A DNA stretch of 64,000 nucleotides from Sphingopyxis bauzanensis (GTDB lineage: Bacteria > Pseudomonadota > Alphaproteobacteria > Sphingomonadales > Sphingomonadaceae): assembly GCF_002205675.1 (NCBI RefSeq), contig NZ_NISK01000002.1:558001-622000 (forward strand), written 5' to 3'. Numbering within the stretch: the first letter of the stretch is position 1; each line of letters starts with the position of its first letter. Made by a program: the position numbers and the translations under genes. The notes beneath the pieces were generated by a model that was not told where the DNA came from, did not search any database, and saw only the letters and a program-made list of their open reading frames with translations. Positions 44,770 through 54,230 of the stretch are shown here, one piece after another.

Positions 44770-46164
44770 CTAGCCGAGCGGTACAAAGCTGACCGTCAGG
44801 CCGTCCTTCGGGCGCGGGATCGGCAGCACCTGCCATTTGGGTTCATAACCCTCCGCCACCACAATGCGGTGGGTGGTGATGACATGGTGGAAAAAGATCT
44901 TGGCCTGCATATAGGCGAAGTGCAGCCCCAAGCACATATGCGCGCCGCCGCCGAACGGTACCCACGCATATTTGTGCCGCTCGCGCGCGACTTCGGGCGA
45001 AAAGCGCATCGGGTCGAACTTTTCGGGCTCGGGCCAATGCTCCTCCATCATGTGCGTGTAGGCCGGGCTGACCCCCACTGACGTACCGGCGGGGATGCGA
45101 TAGCCGCCATATTCGAAATCCTTGAGTGCGCGGCGCGGAAAGCTGGGCACCGGAGGCACCAGCCGCAGCGCTTCCTTGAACGCCCATTCGGTCATTTCCA
45201 GCTCGCCCAGGCTGTTATGCCCCACGCCCTCGCCCGCGGGCGACACCGCGAGCATTTCGGTGCGCAGCTTGTCCTGCCATTCGGGATGCTTGGCGAGCAT
45301 CCACACCATAGAGGTGATCGAGCTGGTGATCGTGTCATGCGCCGCCATCATCAGGAAGTTCATATGATCGACGATCGCCTCGGCGCTCATATAGTCGCCG
45401 TTATCGTCGCGAGCACGGCAGATCTGGCTGAAAATATCCTCGCCCGTCCCTTCGCGACGCTCAGGAACCATGCGCCCGAAATATTCGACCAGATAGGCGC
45501 GGCCCTTGGCGCCGCGGCCCATCGCGGTGAAGGGCATCGGCACGCGGACGACGCCGATTGATGCTTGCACCATGTCGACAAAGGCCTTGTTCACCTTGTC
45601 CGCTTCGGGACCAAAGGGAATGCCGAGGAAGCTGGTCGCGGCCAGATCGAGCGTCAGCTTCTTGATCGCTGCGTAAAATTGGAAGGTCTTGCCGCTCCAC
45701 GATGCGACGCGATCTTTGATCCCTTCGTTCAGCGATTCGGCATAATGGCGCATCGGCTCGGGCTTGAACGCCACCGACAAAATCTTGCGATCGGCACGAT
45801 GCTTCTCAAAATCCATCAGCATCAGCCCGCGCGGGAACAGCAGGTTGAGCACCGGCCCCCAGCCCTGTTCGGACGAGAATATCTTCTCGCGGTCGAACAT
45901 GACGAGCTCGTTCGCTTCGGGACCATGGAGCGCGACGCTGCGCCCGCCAAAGCTGTTGTTGCGATAGACGCGGCCATATTTGGCGACCATTCGCGTGGTG
46001 AAGCCGCGATAATCGCTCAGCTGTTCGAGCGTGTTGCCGATGACCGGATAGCCATCCTCGCCGGGAATATGGTCGAGCGCCTGGTCGGGGTTACGCGGCA
46101 GCCAATGCTGCGTTTCGGGGCCAAAACGGGCTTCGGGCCATTTGATCTTGGTCGGCGCGTTCAT
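44770..46164 (-). CDS. Cytochrome P450
   Basis: A 464-residue soluble P450. The heme-binding loop is FGGGAHMCLGLHFA with the ligand Cys near residue 408. The I-helix motif is MMAAHDTITSSI, and EALRLVPP is the K-helix ExxR-type element. VFDREKIFSSE sits in the C-helix region. It needs ferredoxin and a reductase encoded elsewhere; substrate unknown, with some likeness to CYPs that handle lipids or retinoids. It stands alone between repeats and is not in a degradation cluster. Confidence 0.92.
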   Translation of the reverse strand: MNAPTKIKWPEARFGPETQHWLPRNPDQALDHIPGEDGYPVIGNTLEQLSDYRGFTTRMVAKYGRVYRNNSFGGRSVALHGPEANELVMFDREKIFSSEQGWGPVLNLLFPRGLMLMDFEKHRADRKILSVAFKPEPMRHYAESLNEGIKDRVASWSGKTFQFYAAIKKLTLDLAATSFLGIPFGPEADKVNKAFVDMVQASIGVVRVPMPFTAMGRGAKGRAYLVEYFGRMVPERREGTGEDIFSQICRARDDNGDYMSAEAIVDHMNFLMMAAHDTITSSITSMVWMLAKHPEWQDKLRTEMLAVSPAGEGVGHNSLGELEMTEWAFKEALRLVPPVPSFPRRALKDFEYGGYRIPAGTSVGVSPAYTHMMEEHWPEPEKFDPMRFSPEVARERHKYAWVPFGGGAHMCLGLHFAYMQAKIFFHHVITTHRIVVAEGYEPKWQVLPIPRPKDGLTVSFVPLG

Positions 46165-46334
46165 CGGGTCCATCCTCTGAGGTGCTGCTTTGTCGCCAAG
46201 CTAACGGACTACTGACACTGATGCAAGTAACGCCTGCGGCCTGCTGGGACACTATTCACCGCAAATTCAACTCGACTCGTGCAGTTTGGTCGCCAAGATG
46301 ACTGGTCCGCCCGGACCCGACGAAGGAATGGCTC

Positions 46335-47264
46335 ATGCCGATCAACTACAAGCGCCCCCTCTCGCTCGCGCTGGTGGCAATCGCGACAACGACGCTCGGC
46401 GGCTGTTACAGCGGCGGCGTCTATGGCGCGAGCTATGCGTCCGGCGGCGATTGCGCCGCACGCTATGGCAACGCTTACTACGATTATGACGGCTACGCCT
46501 ATGACGACGGTTATGGCTATGATTGTTACGACGCGTCCGATTATGGTGGCGGGTTCGCCAACATCGGTTTCGGCGGCGGCTGGTACAGCGATTATTATTA
46601 TCCCGGTTACGGCATGTGGATGTTCGACAATTATCGCAACCGCTACCCGCTGCGCGACCATTATCTGAATTATTGGGGCGGCCGCCGCGCCTGGTGGAAA
46701 CATCATGGCAGCCGCGGCCATGGTCAGCCGGGACGGCCCGGTGGCTGGAACCGCGGCGATGGCGACGGGCGCCCGGGCGATGGGCGTCCCGGCAGGCCCG
46801 GCGGGTGGAACCGCGGTGATCGCGACAACGACGGCCCGCGCGGCACGCGGCCAGATCGCGGACGCGGCGACGGCGCGACCGGCACACCGCCAGTCACGAC
46901 CAACCCCGCACGCCCCGGTCGTCCCGATTGGGGGACCGCCCGCCCTCGCCCAGTTCCGCAAACCGACGGAAGCGCAGGACGTCCGCGTCAGATCCGCAAC
47001 ATGCCAGCGACCGAACCCGGCGAGGTGTTTTCAACGCCGCGCACCGGCACCGAAATTCGGCGCACGCCAAGAAGTGAACGGCCTGCTCCGTCGGCCATGC
47101 CGGGCCGCGTCCCGCGCGCCGAGCGCCCGGCACCGACCATCCGTCAGGCACCCACAGTGCAATCAGCGCCTGCTGTGCGTAGCGCGCCAGCGCCTGAAAT
47201 TCGCCAGGAAAGGGCGGAACGACCGAGCCGCGGCAATCGTGAGAGAAACGTCCGCCCGGATTAA
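46335..47264 (+). CDS. Tyr/Gly-rich lipoprotein with repetitive Arg/Pro/Gly tail
   Basis: A 309-residue protein. A signal peptide with lipobox LGGC gives Cys at about residue 24. Residues 25-95 are Tyr/Gly/Asp-rich (YDYDGYAYDDGYGYDCYD); residues 115-310 are low-complexity Arg, Pro and Gly with the unit RPGGWNRGD twice. No known domain. The early part has few charged side chains and looks suited to stacking or surface coating. Reading frame support comes from the signal peptide and even amino acid use; the end overlaps a long antisense frame that is not real. Confidence 0.65.
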   Translation: MPINYKRPLSLALVAIATTTLGGCYSGGVYGASYASGGDCAARYGNAYYDYDGYAYDDGYGYDCYDASDYGGGFANIGFGGGWYSDYYYPGYGMWMFDNYRNRYPLRDHYLNYWGGRRAWWKHHGSRGHGQPGRPGGWNRGDGDGRPGDGRPGRPGGWNRGDRDNDGPRGTRPDRGRGDGATGTPPVTTNPARPGRPDWGTARPRPVPQTDGSAGRPRQIRNMPATEPGEVFSTPRTGTEIRRTPRSERPAPSAMPGRVPRAERPAPTIRQAPTVQSAPAVRSAPAPEIRQERAERPSRGNRERNVRPD

Positions 47265-47286
47265 CGATCAATCGGGAAAAACCCAG

Positions 47287-48618
47287 TCAGGTGGCGGGCC
47301 CCTGATCCGCTCCCGCCGGTTCGTCCTTCACGCCTGCCGACACGACCGTCGCGGCGACCAGATCGCCGATGACGTTGAGCGTCGTGCGGCACATGTCGAG
47401 GAAACGGTCGACGCCAAGCACCAGCCCGATCCCGGCCGGCGGCACGCCCACCATCGCCAGGATCAACGCGATCACCGGCAGCGATCCCGCTGGGACGCCC
47501 GCAGTGCCGATCCCGCCCAGAATACACACCGCCATCACCATGATCTGTTGCTGCAGCGTCAGGTCGACCCCGAAAAATTGCGCGAGGAAGATTACCGTTA
47601 CGCCCTCAAACATCGCAGTGCCGTTCTGGTTCGCCGTGGCACCGATGGTCAGCACGAAGCGCGCGACGCGGTCTGGCAGGTGCAACCTGTCGCGCGCGAC
47701 GCGCAGTGCGGTGGGAAGCGTCGCGTTCGACGACGCGGTCGAGAAGGCCATGACAAAGGCCTCCTGCGTTTGCTTGAAAAACTCGATGGGCGACTTCTTG
47801 GCCAGCGTCTTGAGCAATATCGGGAACACGATGAACATCTGAATGCCAAGCGCGAGCAGCACGACACCGACGAACGCCGACAGGCGGATGAGCAGATCGA
47901 CCCCGAATTGCGCCCCCAGGTTGAACATGAAACAGAAGATTGCGATCGGCGCGAGCTGGATGACGAGACCAATCAGCTTCATCGCCACTTCGAACACGCC
48001 TTCGATCGCGGCTTTCAGCGCCTGCGTCTGCGGCGTCTGCACCATCATCAGGCCGATGCCGAAGAACAGCGCGAAGAACATGACGGCGATCACGTCATTC
48101 TCCGTCATCGCCAGGAAGAAATTATTGGGGACGATCGCCACGATTGCATCCGCGCCTGCCTTGGCCTCGCGGCTGGACTGGATGATACTGCCGGCGCGTT
48201 CTGCGCCATCGGCGATCAGCGATTGCGCCAGCGCGGGATCGACGCCCGCCCCCGGCTGCAACAGGTTCACAACCAGCAGGCTGATCGCGACCGCAATCGA
48301 CGAAACAACGACGGTGTAGATCAGCGTGCGCAGCCCGACGGTCTTGAGCGCGCGCATTTCGCCCATTTCCGCGACTCCGACAATCAGCGCGGAGACCAGG
48401 AGAGGGATGACGAGCATGAACAGCAAGCGCAGGAAAACGTCGCCGACCTTGCCCAGATAGAAAATGACCTCTGCCACCCAAGGCTGCCCGGCAGCGCCAT
48501 AATGCGCCGCAAGACCGGCGAGCAGGCCCCCGACAAAGCCGAAGAGCATCCGCCATTGCAGGCGCTTGGCGCGCGCATCCTCACGCTCTGCAAGGGTGGC
48601 CGCCGCCGTTTCGGTCAT
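47287..48618 (-). CDS. Dicarboxylate/amino acid:cation symporter (DAACS family), first copy
   Basis: A 443-residue transporter with eight helices and two re-entrant loops. SSNATLPTALRV is the first hairpin loop and NQNGTAMFEGVTVIF the helix 7 motif (NMDGT-type, here with Gln). It takes up C4-dicarboxylates or glutamate with sodium or protons. A leading 20-residue charged tail precedes the first helix. The next gene upstream is a second member of the family, 52 nt away. Confidence 0.92.
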   Translation of the reverse strand: MTETAAATLAEREDARAKRLQWRMLFGFVGGLLAGLAAHYGAAGQPWVAEVIFYLGKVGDVFLRLLFMLVIPLLVSALIVGVAEMGEMRALKTVGLRTLIYTVVVSSIAVAISLLVVNLLQPGAGVDPALAQSLIADGAERAGSIIQSSREAKAGADAIVAIVPNNFFLAMTENDVIAVMFFALFFGIGLMMVQTPQTQALKAAIEGVFEVAMKLIGLVIQLAPIAIFCFMFNLGAQFGVDLLIRLSAFVGVVLLALGIQMFIVFPILLKTLAKKSPIEFFKQTQEAFVMAFSTASSNATLPTALRVARDRLHLPDRVARFVLTIGATANQNGTAMFEGVTVIFLAQFFGVDLTLQQQIMVMAVCILGGIGTAGVPAGSLPVIALILAMVGVPPAGIGLVLGVDRFLDMCRTTLNVIGDLVAATVVSAGVKDEPAGADQGPAT

Positions 48619-48670
48619 CGCCGGATTTCCCCTGCTGTCAGGGCATCAATCATTTGACCGCTAATGCCGA

Positions 48671-49906
48671 TCATACATCGTCCGCCGAAACCAGTTCCTC
48701 GACGTTAAGCTCGCCGGTCATCGACGCCACCGTAACCGCCACCGCCGCATCGCCGGTGACGTTGGTGGTTGTGCGCATCATGTCCATGATCCGGTCGACG
48801 CCCGCGACGAAGGCGATCGTTTCGAGCGGAACGCCAACGCTGCCGAACACCAGCGCCATCATGATCAGTCCCGCGCCGGGGATCCCAGCGGCGCCAATCG
48901 CTCCCAGCGTCGCGGTAACCGAAATCATGATATAATCGGCCCAGCTGAGATCGACCCCGAATATCTGCGCGCCGAACAGAGTGGCCAGACCAAGGTACAT
49001 GGCGGTGCCGTTCATATTGATTGTCGCGCCCAGCGACACGACAAAGCTCGACACGCTGGGCGACACGCCCAGGTTGCGCTGGGTACAGCGCAGCGTCACC
49101 GGCAAGGTCGCGTTCGACGATGCAGTCGAATAACTGACCGCCATCGCGTCGATCATCCCGCGGTAAAAGCCGACCACCGGCACTTTGGCTAGAAACCGGA
49201 TCATCGCCGAATACATGACGAGAATGATCAGCAGGCAACCGACGTAATTGAGCGCGACCAGCTTCGCGAGCGATTGCAGTGCGTCGAGCCCGAGCACCCC
49301 AGCGACCCACGCCATCAACGCAAAGACGCCGAACGGCGTCAGCTCCATGACGATCATCGTCACCTTCTGCATGATCACCGCGCCGCTATCGAATATCTTG
49401 GCGACCGGCGTTCCCTCTTCCTTGGCCATCAGGATACCGATGCCGATCAGCAAGGCAAACACGATGAGCGGCAGCACCTGCACATCGGCCATCACCTGCA
49501 CCGGGCTTTCGGGAACGATCGACAGGACCATGTCGGTCCAGCTGGTTGCACTGGGTTCGGGAATTGCGCCGCGCTGAATCGCGCTGGTGTCGACCCCGAT
49601 GCCTGGCTGGACGAAGCTTCCGAGCATCAGCCCCAGCCACACCGCGATCTGTCCGGTCACGACGAACAACAGCATCGCGCGTCCGCCGACCTTACCGAGT
49701 TTGCGCAGGTCGCCGATCGCGGCAACCCCCGAAACGAGCGAGAAAAAGATCAGCGGAACCACTAGCATCTTCACCGCCCGGATGAAGAAATCGCCGATCC
49801 ATTTGATGCTGGCAGCTTCCGGCCCCCACGCAAATCCCGTTATGATTCCAAGGATCAAAGCAGCGATCACGCGCTGCCACAAAGGAATCCGGAACCACCA
49901 ACCCAT
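48671..49906 (-). CDS. Dicarboxylate/amino acid:cation symporter (DAACS family), second copy
   Basis: A 411-residue paralogue of the downstream gene. SYSTASSNATLPVTLR is the re-entrant loop and NMNGTAMYLGLATLF the helix 7 motif. I start at MGWWFRIPLW, where the first helix begins; the open frame before is non-hydrophobic. Together with its paralogue and the SLC13 permease it forms a run of three anion carriers, probably with partly different substrates. Confidence 0.92.
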   Translation of the reverse strand: MGWWFRIPLWQRVIAALILGIITGFAWGPEAASIKWIGDFFIRAVKMLVVPLIFFSLVSGVAAIGDLRKLGKVGGRAMLLFVVTGQIAVWLGLMLGSFVQPGIGVDTSAIQRGAIPEPSATSWTDMVLSIVPESPVQVMADVQVLPLIVFALLIGIGILMAKEEGTPVAKIFDSGAVIMQKVTMIVMELTPFGVFALMAWVAGVLGLDALQSLAKLVALNYVGCLLIILVMYSAMIRFLAKVPVVGFYRGMIDAMAVSYSTASSNATLPVTLRCTQRNLGVSPSVSSFVVSLGATINMNGTAMYLGLATLFGAQIFGVDLSWADYIMISVTATLGAIGAAGIPGAGLIMMALVFGSVGVPLETIAFVAGVDRIMDMMRTTTNVTGDAAVAVTVASMTGELNVEELVSADDV

Positions 49907-50001
49907 CGCCTGCCCTTTCGCGCCCCGCGGCGATCCCGCCGCCGTTGTCTGCGCGCACCCTTCACCATATCGGCGCCGAGGTCCAGCCCGGCAGCGCTGC
50001 A

Positions 50002-51792
50002 TTACATCAGGAAGGAAATCGCAACCACGGTCGCTGCGCCGACGCACAAGGTCATCGGAATGCCCGCCTTGAAAAAATCGACGAAACGGTAATTGCCCGC
50101 GGCATAGACGAGGGTGTTCGTCTGATATCCGATCGGGGTCGCGAAGCTGGCCGATGCCGCGAACATCACCGCGACCACCAGGGGATAGGGATCAACACCC
50201 AGGTCGCGTGCGACCGCGATCGCCAGCGGCGTGACGAGGATCGCGACCGCGTTGTTGGTGACAATCTCGGTCAACAGGACCGACACGATATAGGTCGCCA
50301 GCACCAGACCCCATGGCGGCACATCGCGCAGGAAGGGGGTCAGTTCGGCGACCACCAGCGCGACGCTGCCTGAATTTTCAAGCGCCAGCCCAACTGCAAG
50401 CATGGCAAATATCAGCACCAGTACATTGCCGTCGATCGAATCCCATGCCTCGTCGGCATCGATACAGCGCGTCACCAGGATCAACCCGACGCCGATGATC
50501 GCTGCAACGCCTATGTCCATAATATTGAACGTCGCCAGCATCACCACACCGATCAGCGCACCGATGGCGATTGGCGCCTTGCTGCGCCTGAACTCGCGCT
50601 CGCTGGTCGATCCCACGCCGTACAGGTGGGGATTGCCATACATCTGCTCAATCTGGTCGGCGGGGCCGGTGACGAGCACGCGGTCGATTGCCTGGACGCG
50701 GGCATTGGGCAAATCGGGACCGGGGGTCTTGCGAAAGCGCGCGATACCGAGGATGCGGACACGGAGCGCCGACAAGAACGGAATTTCGACCAGTCGTCGC
50801 CCGATTGCGGGATGGCTGGGGGCAATCATCGCTTCGACGATCGTGTCGTCGTCCTGATCGACGTCGTCATGGCCTGCGGTCAGCCCGATTGCGACATTCT
50901 TGTTGGCGCGCAGGGACAGCAGCTCGGCGAGTTCGAGGCGCAGGACTAAGCGGTCGTCCGCCTCCAGCACCTCGTCGACCAGCCCCGAGCGCCGCAGTGT
51001 GGCGCCGCGCTTCAGCGCGACAAGCTTGACGTTGGCGCGCTTGGCGAGCGGGATGTCGCCGATCCGGCGCCCAACCAGATTCCCGTCCTTCAGAATGCGA
51101 ATTTCCGACAGGAAGGCGCGATGGTCCTGGCCCAGCGCGATCTGGCTCGACGCCTCCTCGGGGAGGAACCGCCGCGCGATGAAAAGCATCGCAAACGCCC
51201 CCACCACGCCGGCGACAAGGCCGACAGGGGTGATCGTGAAGATGCCGAAACGCGTGAGCCCTGCATCCTGCGCAACCGACGCCACCAACAGATTGGTCGA
51301 TGTACCGATCAGCGTCGTGGTGCCGCCAAGGATCGCGACATAGGAGAGCGGGATCAGTAGGCGCTTCGCACTGAGGCCGAGTGCCTGCGCCAACTTGAGC
51401 ATGATCGGGATCATCACGACGACGACGGGCGTATTGTTCAGAAACGCCGAGGCGACATAAACGCCAAGGAACATCTCGGCGAGCGCCAGCTTGGGATGCT
51501 GCTGCGCGCGCGCGATAATCCGGCTGGCGATGGCGTCAAGCGTGCCGGTGCGCAGTAGCGCCCCCGACAGGATGAACATCGCACCAATGGTCACCGGTGC
51601 CGAGTTGGAAAAGACCGAGAAAAGATCTTTGCCCGACAAAATGCCCATGAACAGGAATGTACAGGTACCGAGGATCGCAACTACCGTTGCCGGGAAGCGC
51701 TCCATCACGAACCCGATGAACATTAGGCCCAGGATCGCGAGACCGATGAACGCTTGATAGTCGGCGATGAAGGCCTGGCCGGCCGCGATCAT
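50002..51792 (-). CDS. SLC13-family permease with two TrkA-C domains
   Basis: A 596-residue permease of the DASS/ArsB superfamily. The first six helices include SAFLNNTPVVVVMIPIM, and the second half has SVLLTEIVTNNAVAILVTPLA, the two NTP/NNA anion sites. Between the halves two RCK-C/TrkA-C domains (LKDGNLVGRRIGDIPL..., IAPSHPAIGRRLVEIPF...) can bind a ligand and gate transport. Substrates are sulfate, dicarboxylate or similar anions. The first Met of the membrane part is used as start. Confidence 0.9.
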   Translation of the reverse strand: MIAAGQAFIADYQAFIGLAILGLMFIGFVMERFPATVVAILGTCTFLFMGILSGKDLFSVFSNSAPVTIGAMFILSGALLRTGTLDAIASRIIARAQQHPKLALAEMFLGVYVASAFLNNTPVVVVMIPIMLKLAQALGLSAKRLLIPLSYVAILGGTTTLIGTSTNLLVASVAQDAGLTRFGIFTITPVGLVAGVVGAFAMLFIARRFLPEEASSQIALGQDHRAFLSEIRILKDGNLVGRRIGDIPLAKRANVKLVALKRGATLRRSGLVDEVLEADDRLVLRLELAELLSLRANKNVAIGLTAGHDDVDQDDDTIVEAMIAPSHPAIGRRLVEIPFLSALRVRILGIARFRKTPGPDLPNARVQAIDRVLVTGPADQIEQMYGNPHLYGVGSTSEREFRRSKAPIAIGALIGVVMLATFNIMDIGVAAIIGVGLILVTRCIDADEAWDSIDGNVLVLIFAMLAVGLALENSGSVALVVAELTPFLRDVPPWGLVLATYIVSVLLTEIVTNNAVAILVTPLAIAVARDLGVDPYPLVVAVMFAASASFATPIGYQTNTLVYAAGNYRFVDFFKAGIPMTLCVGAATVVAISFLM

Positions 51793-51799
51793 GCGTCGG

Positions 51800-52876
51800 T
51801 CACCCGCACTGCGCGCGGTGGAGAAGTTTGTGATCGGCAAGGACGAGCGCCATCATCGCCTCGACCACCGGGGCGCCGCGGATGCCGACGCACGGGTCGT
51901 GACGGCCCTTGGTAACGATGTCGGCGGCCTCGCCCGCCTTGTTGATCGTCGGCACCGGGGTCAGGATCGAGCTCGTCGGCTTGAACGCGACGCGGACGAC
52001 GACCGGCTGGCCGGTTGAAATGCCGCCCGCGATGCCGCCGGCGTTGTTCGACAGGAAATCGGGGCGGTTGCTGCCGTCGGTCGCAGGGCGCATCGGGTCC
52101 GCATTTTCCTCACCGCGCAGGCGCGCCGCTTGAAAGCCCGCGCCAATTTCGACGCCCTTCACCGCGTTGATCCCCATCATTGCGGCGGCAAGGTCGCTGT
52201 CGAGCTTGGCATAAATCGGCGCGCCCCAGCCGGCGGGAACGCCGCTGGCGGCGCATTCGATCACCGCGCCGAGCGAGCTGCCTGATTTGCGCGCCGCGTC
52301 CATCAGGCCTTCCCAGCGGTGCGCCGCGGCGGGGTCGGGACAGAAAAAGGGATTACGATCAATTTCTTCGAGATCGAAATTGGCAGGGTCGATCGCATCG
52401 CCGCCGATTTCGGCGACCCACGCGTGGATCTGCACCTCGGGAATCACTAGCCGCGCGACGCCGCCCGCAGCCACGCGCGCCGCGGTCTCGCGCGCGCTCG
52501 ATCGGCCGCCGCCGCGATAGTCGCGGATGCCATATTTGGCGTCATAGCTGTAATCGGCGTGGCCGGGGCGATAGGCCTGCGCGATGTCGCCATAATCTTT
52601 CGATCGTTGATCGACATTGTCGATCATCAGGCTGATCGGGGTGCCCGTGGTCTTGCCCTCGAACACGCCCGACAGGATGCGGACCTGATCGGGCTCCTGT
52701 CGCTGCGTCGTGTGGCGCGACTGGCCGGGGCGGCGCTTGTCGAGGAAGGGCTGGATATCGGCTTCGGACAGCGACAGCCGCGGCGGGCAGCCATCGACGA
52801 CGGCGCCGAGCGCGGGGCAATGACTTTCCCCCCAGGTGGTAAAGCGAAGGACGCGTCCGAAGCTGTTGAAACTCAT
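51800..52876 (-). CDS. aroC: Chorismate synthase
   Basis: A 358-residue enzyme, last step of the shikimate pathway, needing reduced FMN. Start [19 protein letters not shown], then [23 protein letters not shown] and the late [23 protein letters not shown] are diagnostic. It ends 7 nt before the SLC13 start, on the same strand. The GNAT, fabI and YihY genes are upstream. Confidence 0.97.
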   Translation of the reverse strand: MSFNSFGRVLRFTTWGESHCPALGAVVDGCPPRLSLSEADIQPFLDKRRPGQSRHTTQRQEPDQVRILSGVFEGKTTGTPISLMIDNVDQRSKDYGDIAQAYRPGHADYSYDAKYGIRDYRGGGRSSARETAARVAAGGVARLVIPEVQIHAWVAEIGGDAIDPANFDLEEIDRNPFFCPDPAAAHRWEGLMDAARKSGSSLGAVIECAASGVPAGWGAPIYAKLDSDLAAAMMGINAVKGVEIGAGFQAARLRGEENADPMRPATDGSNRPDFLSNNAGGIAGGISTGQPVVVRVAFKPTSSILTPVPTINKAGEAADIVTKGRHDPCVGIRGAPVVEAMMALVLADHKLLHRAQCG

Positions 52877-52879
52877 CGC

Positions 52880-53410
52880 CTATCCCATCCAGCCGAATGC
52901 AGGTGCATAGTCTGCCCGCCCGCCTAGCGGCCAAGCCGCGTCCGAGTCCAGCATCATCGCCATGAAATGCGGGCCGGCGAACGGAGAGGCAAAACGCGCG
53001 GCAAGTTCGAGCGAGTAGCCGAAGCGCGGGTAGTAGTTTTCGTGGCCAAGGACAAAACTGATCGCACAGCCCTGTTCGCGCAGCGCCGCGAGTCCGGCGC
53101 GAATTAGCGCTTCGCCAACACCCTGGCGATGCAACGCCGGTGCGACGGCGACGGGCGCGAGCCCTGCCGCCGACAAAGTCTGGCCGCCGGCTTCGACCGC
53201 CATCCGACTGAACAGCGCATGCCCCGCAACGGAGCCGCCCTGTTCCGCGACTAGCGAAACCAATGTGTCGCCGTCCGCGTCCAACGCCCGCACCAAATCA
53301 GCCTCGCCCTGATAACCGAACTCGGTCGTCGCAAACGCGGCGCGGTGAAGCGCGTCGATCGCATCGCCATCCGCCGCCGTCGCGGCGCGGATGACGAATC
53401 CGTCAGACAA
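52880..53410 (-). CDS. GNAT-family N-acetyltransferase
   Basis: A 176-residue protein with the acetyl-CoA motif LAPVAVAPALHRQGVGEALIRAGL and a late FVLGHENYYPRFGY block, as in the YhbS subgroup. Acceptor unknown. The start is TTG, overlapping the end of fabI by 8 nt; a later start would cut the first strand (FVIRAATAADGDAI). It ends 3 nt before aroC, so fabI, this gene and aroC are probably one transcript. Confidence 0.88.
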   Translation of the reverse strand: MSDGFVIRAATAADGDAIDALHRAAFATTEFGYQGEADLVRALDADGDTLVSLVAEQGGSVAGHALFSRMAVEAGGQTLSAAGLAPVAVAPALHRQGVGEALIRAGLAALREQGCAISFVLGHENYYPRFGYSLELAARFASPFAGPHFMAMMLDSDAAWPLGGRADYAPAFGWMG

Positions 53411-54230
53411 GCGCGATATCCGGGGCGTCTTCCTGTTTCATGCCGACGGTGTGGTAGCCTGCATCGACATGGTGCGTCTCGCCGGTCACGCCGCTCGCCA
53501 GATCGCTGAGCAGATACAGCGCCGAACCGCCAACATCGTCGATGGTGACGTTGCGGCGTAGCGGGGCATTATGCTCGTTCCATTTGAGGATCAGGCGGAA
53601 GTCGCCGATGCCCGATGCGGCGAGCGTCTTGATCGGCCCCGCCGAGATCGCGTTCACGCGCACCCCCTGCGGACCGTAATCATTGGCGAGATATTTCACA
53701 CTGGTTTCCAGCGCCGACTTGGCGACGCCCATGACATTGTAGTGCGGGATCACCTTTTCGGCGCCATAATAGCTGAGCGTCAACATCGCGCCGCCGCCCT
53801 TGCCGGTTTCGGGATCGAGCGGCTGCATCATCGCGACTGCGCGCTTGGCGACCGCGGTAAAGCTGTAGACGCTGATATTCATTGTCATCAGGAAGTCGTC
53901 GAGCGTCACGTCGGCGTAATGGCCGCGCAGCGCCTCCTTGTTGGTATAACCGATGGCATGGACGACAAAGTCGATCGTCGGCCAGCGCGCCGCGAGCGTC
54001 GCAAAGGTCGCATCGAGATTGTCCATGTCCGACACGTCGCAATCGATCAGCAGGTCGCAGCCAAGCTCGTCGGCCAGCGGCTTCACCCGCTTGAGCATCA
54101 CATCGCCCTGATAAGAAATCGCCAGTTCGGCGCCATGCGCGCTGAGCGCCTTGGCAATGCCCCAGGCGAGCGACTTGTCGTTGGCGAGCCCCATGATCAG
54201 CCCGCGCTTGCCCTGCATCAAACCCGTCAT
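53403..54230 (-). CDS. fabI: Enoyl-[acyl-carrier-protein] reductase (NADH)
   Basis: A 275-residue FabI, last step of each fatty acid elongation cycle and the target of triclosan. GLANDKSLAWGIAKAL binds NADH; Tyr154, Tyr164 and Lys171 make the Y-x6-K active site (YYGAEK and YNVMGVAK). NAISAGPIKTLAA is the substrate-loop region. Its ATG overlaps the YihY/BrkB stop by 4 nt (ATGA). Confidence 0.97.
   Translation of the reverse strand: MTGLMQGKRGLIMGLANDKSLAWGIAKALSAHGAELAISYQGDVMLKRVKPLADELGCDLLIDCDVSDMDNLDATFATLAARWPTIDFVVHAIGYTNKEALRGHYADVTLDDFLMTMNISVYSFTAVAKRAVAMMQPLDPETGKGGGAMLTLSYYGAEKVIPHYNVMGVAKSALETSVKYLANDYGPQGVRVNAISAGPIKTLAASGIGDFRLILKWNEHNAPLRRNVTIDDVGGSALYLLSDLASGVTGETHHVDAGYHTVGMKQEDAPDIALV

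Noticed and set aside
46705-48657. A 650-codon plus-strand open frame
   Set aside because: It overlaps the Tyr/Gly-rich lipoprotein in another frame and is antisense to the first symporter. The composition (Arg, His, Gln, Asp) is that of a shadow frame.
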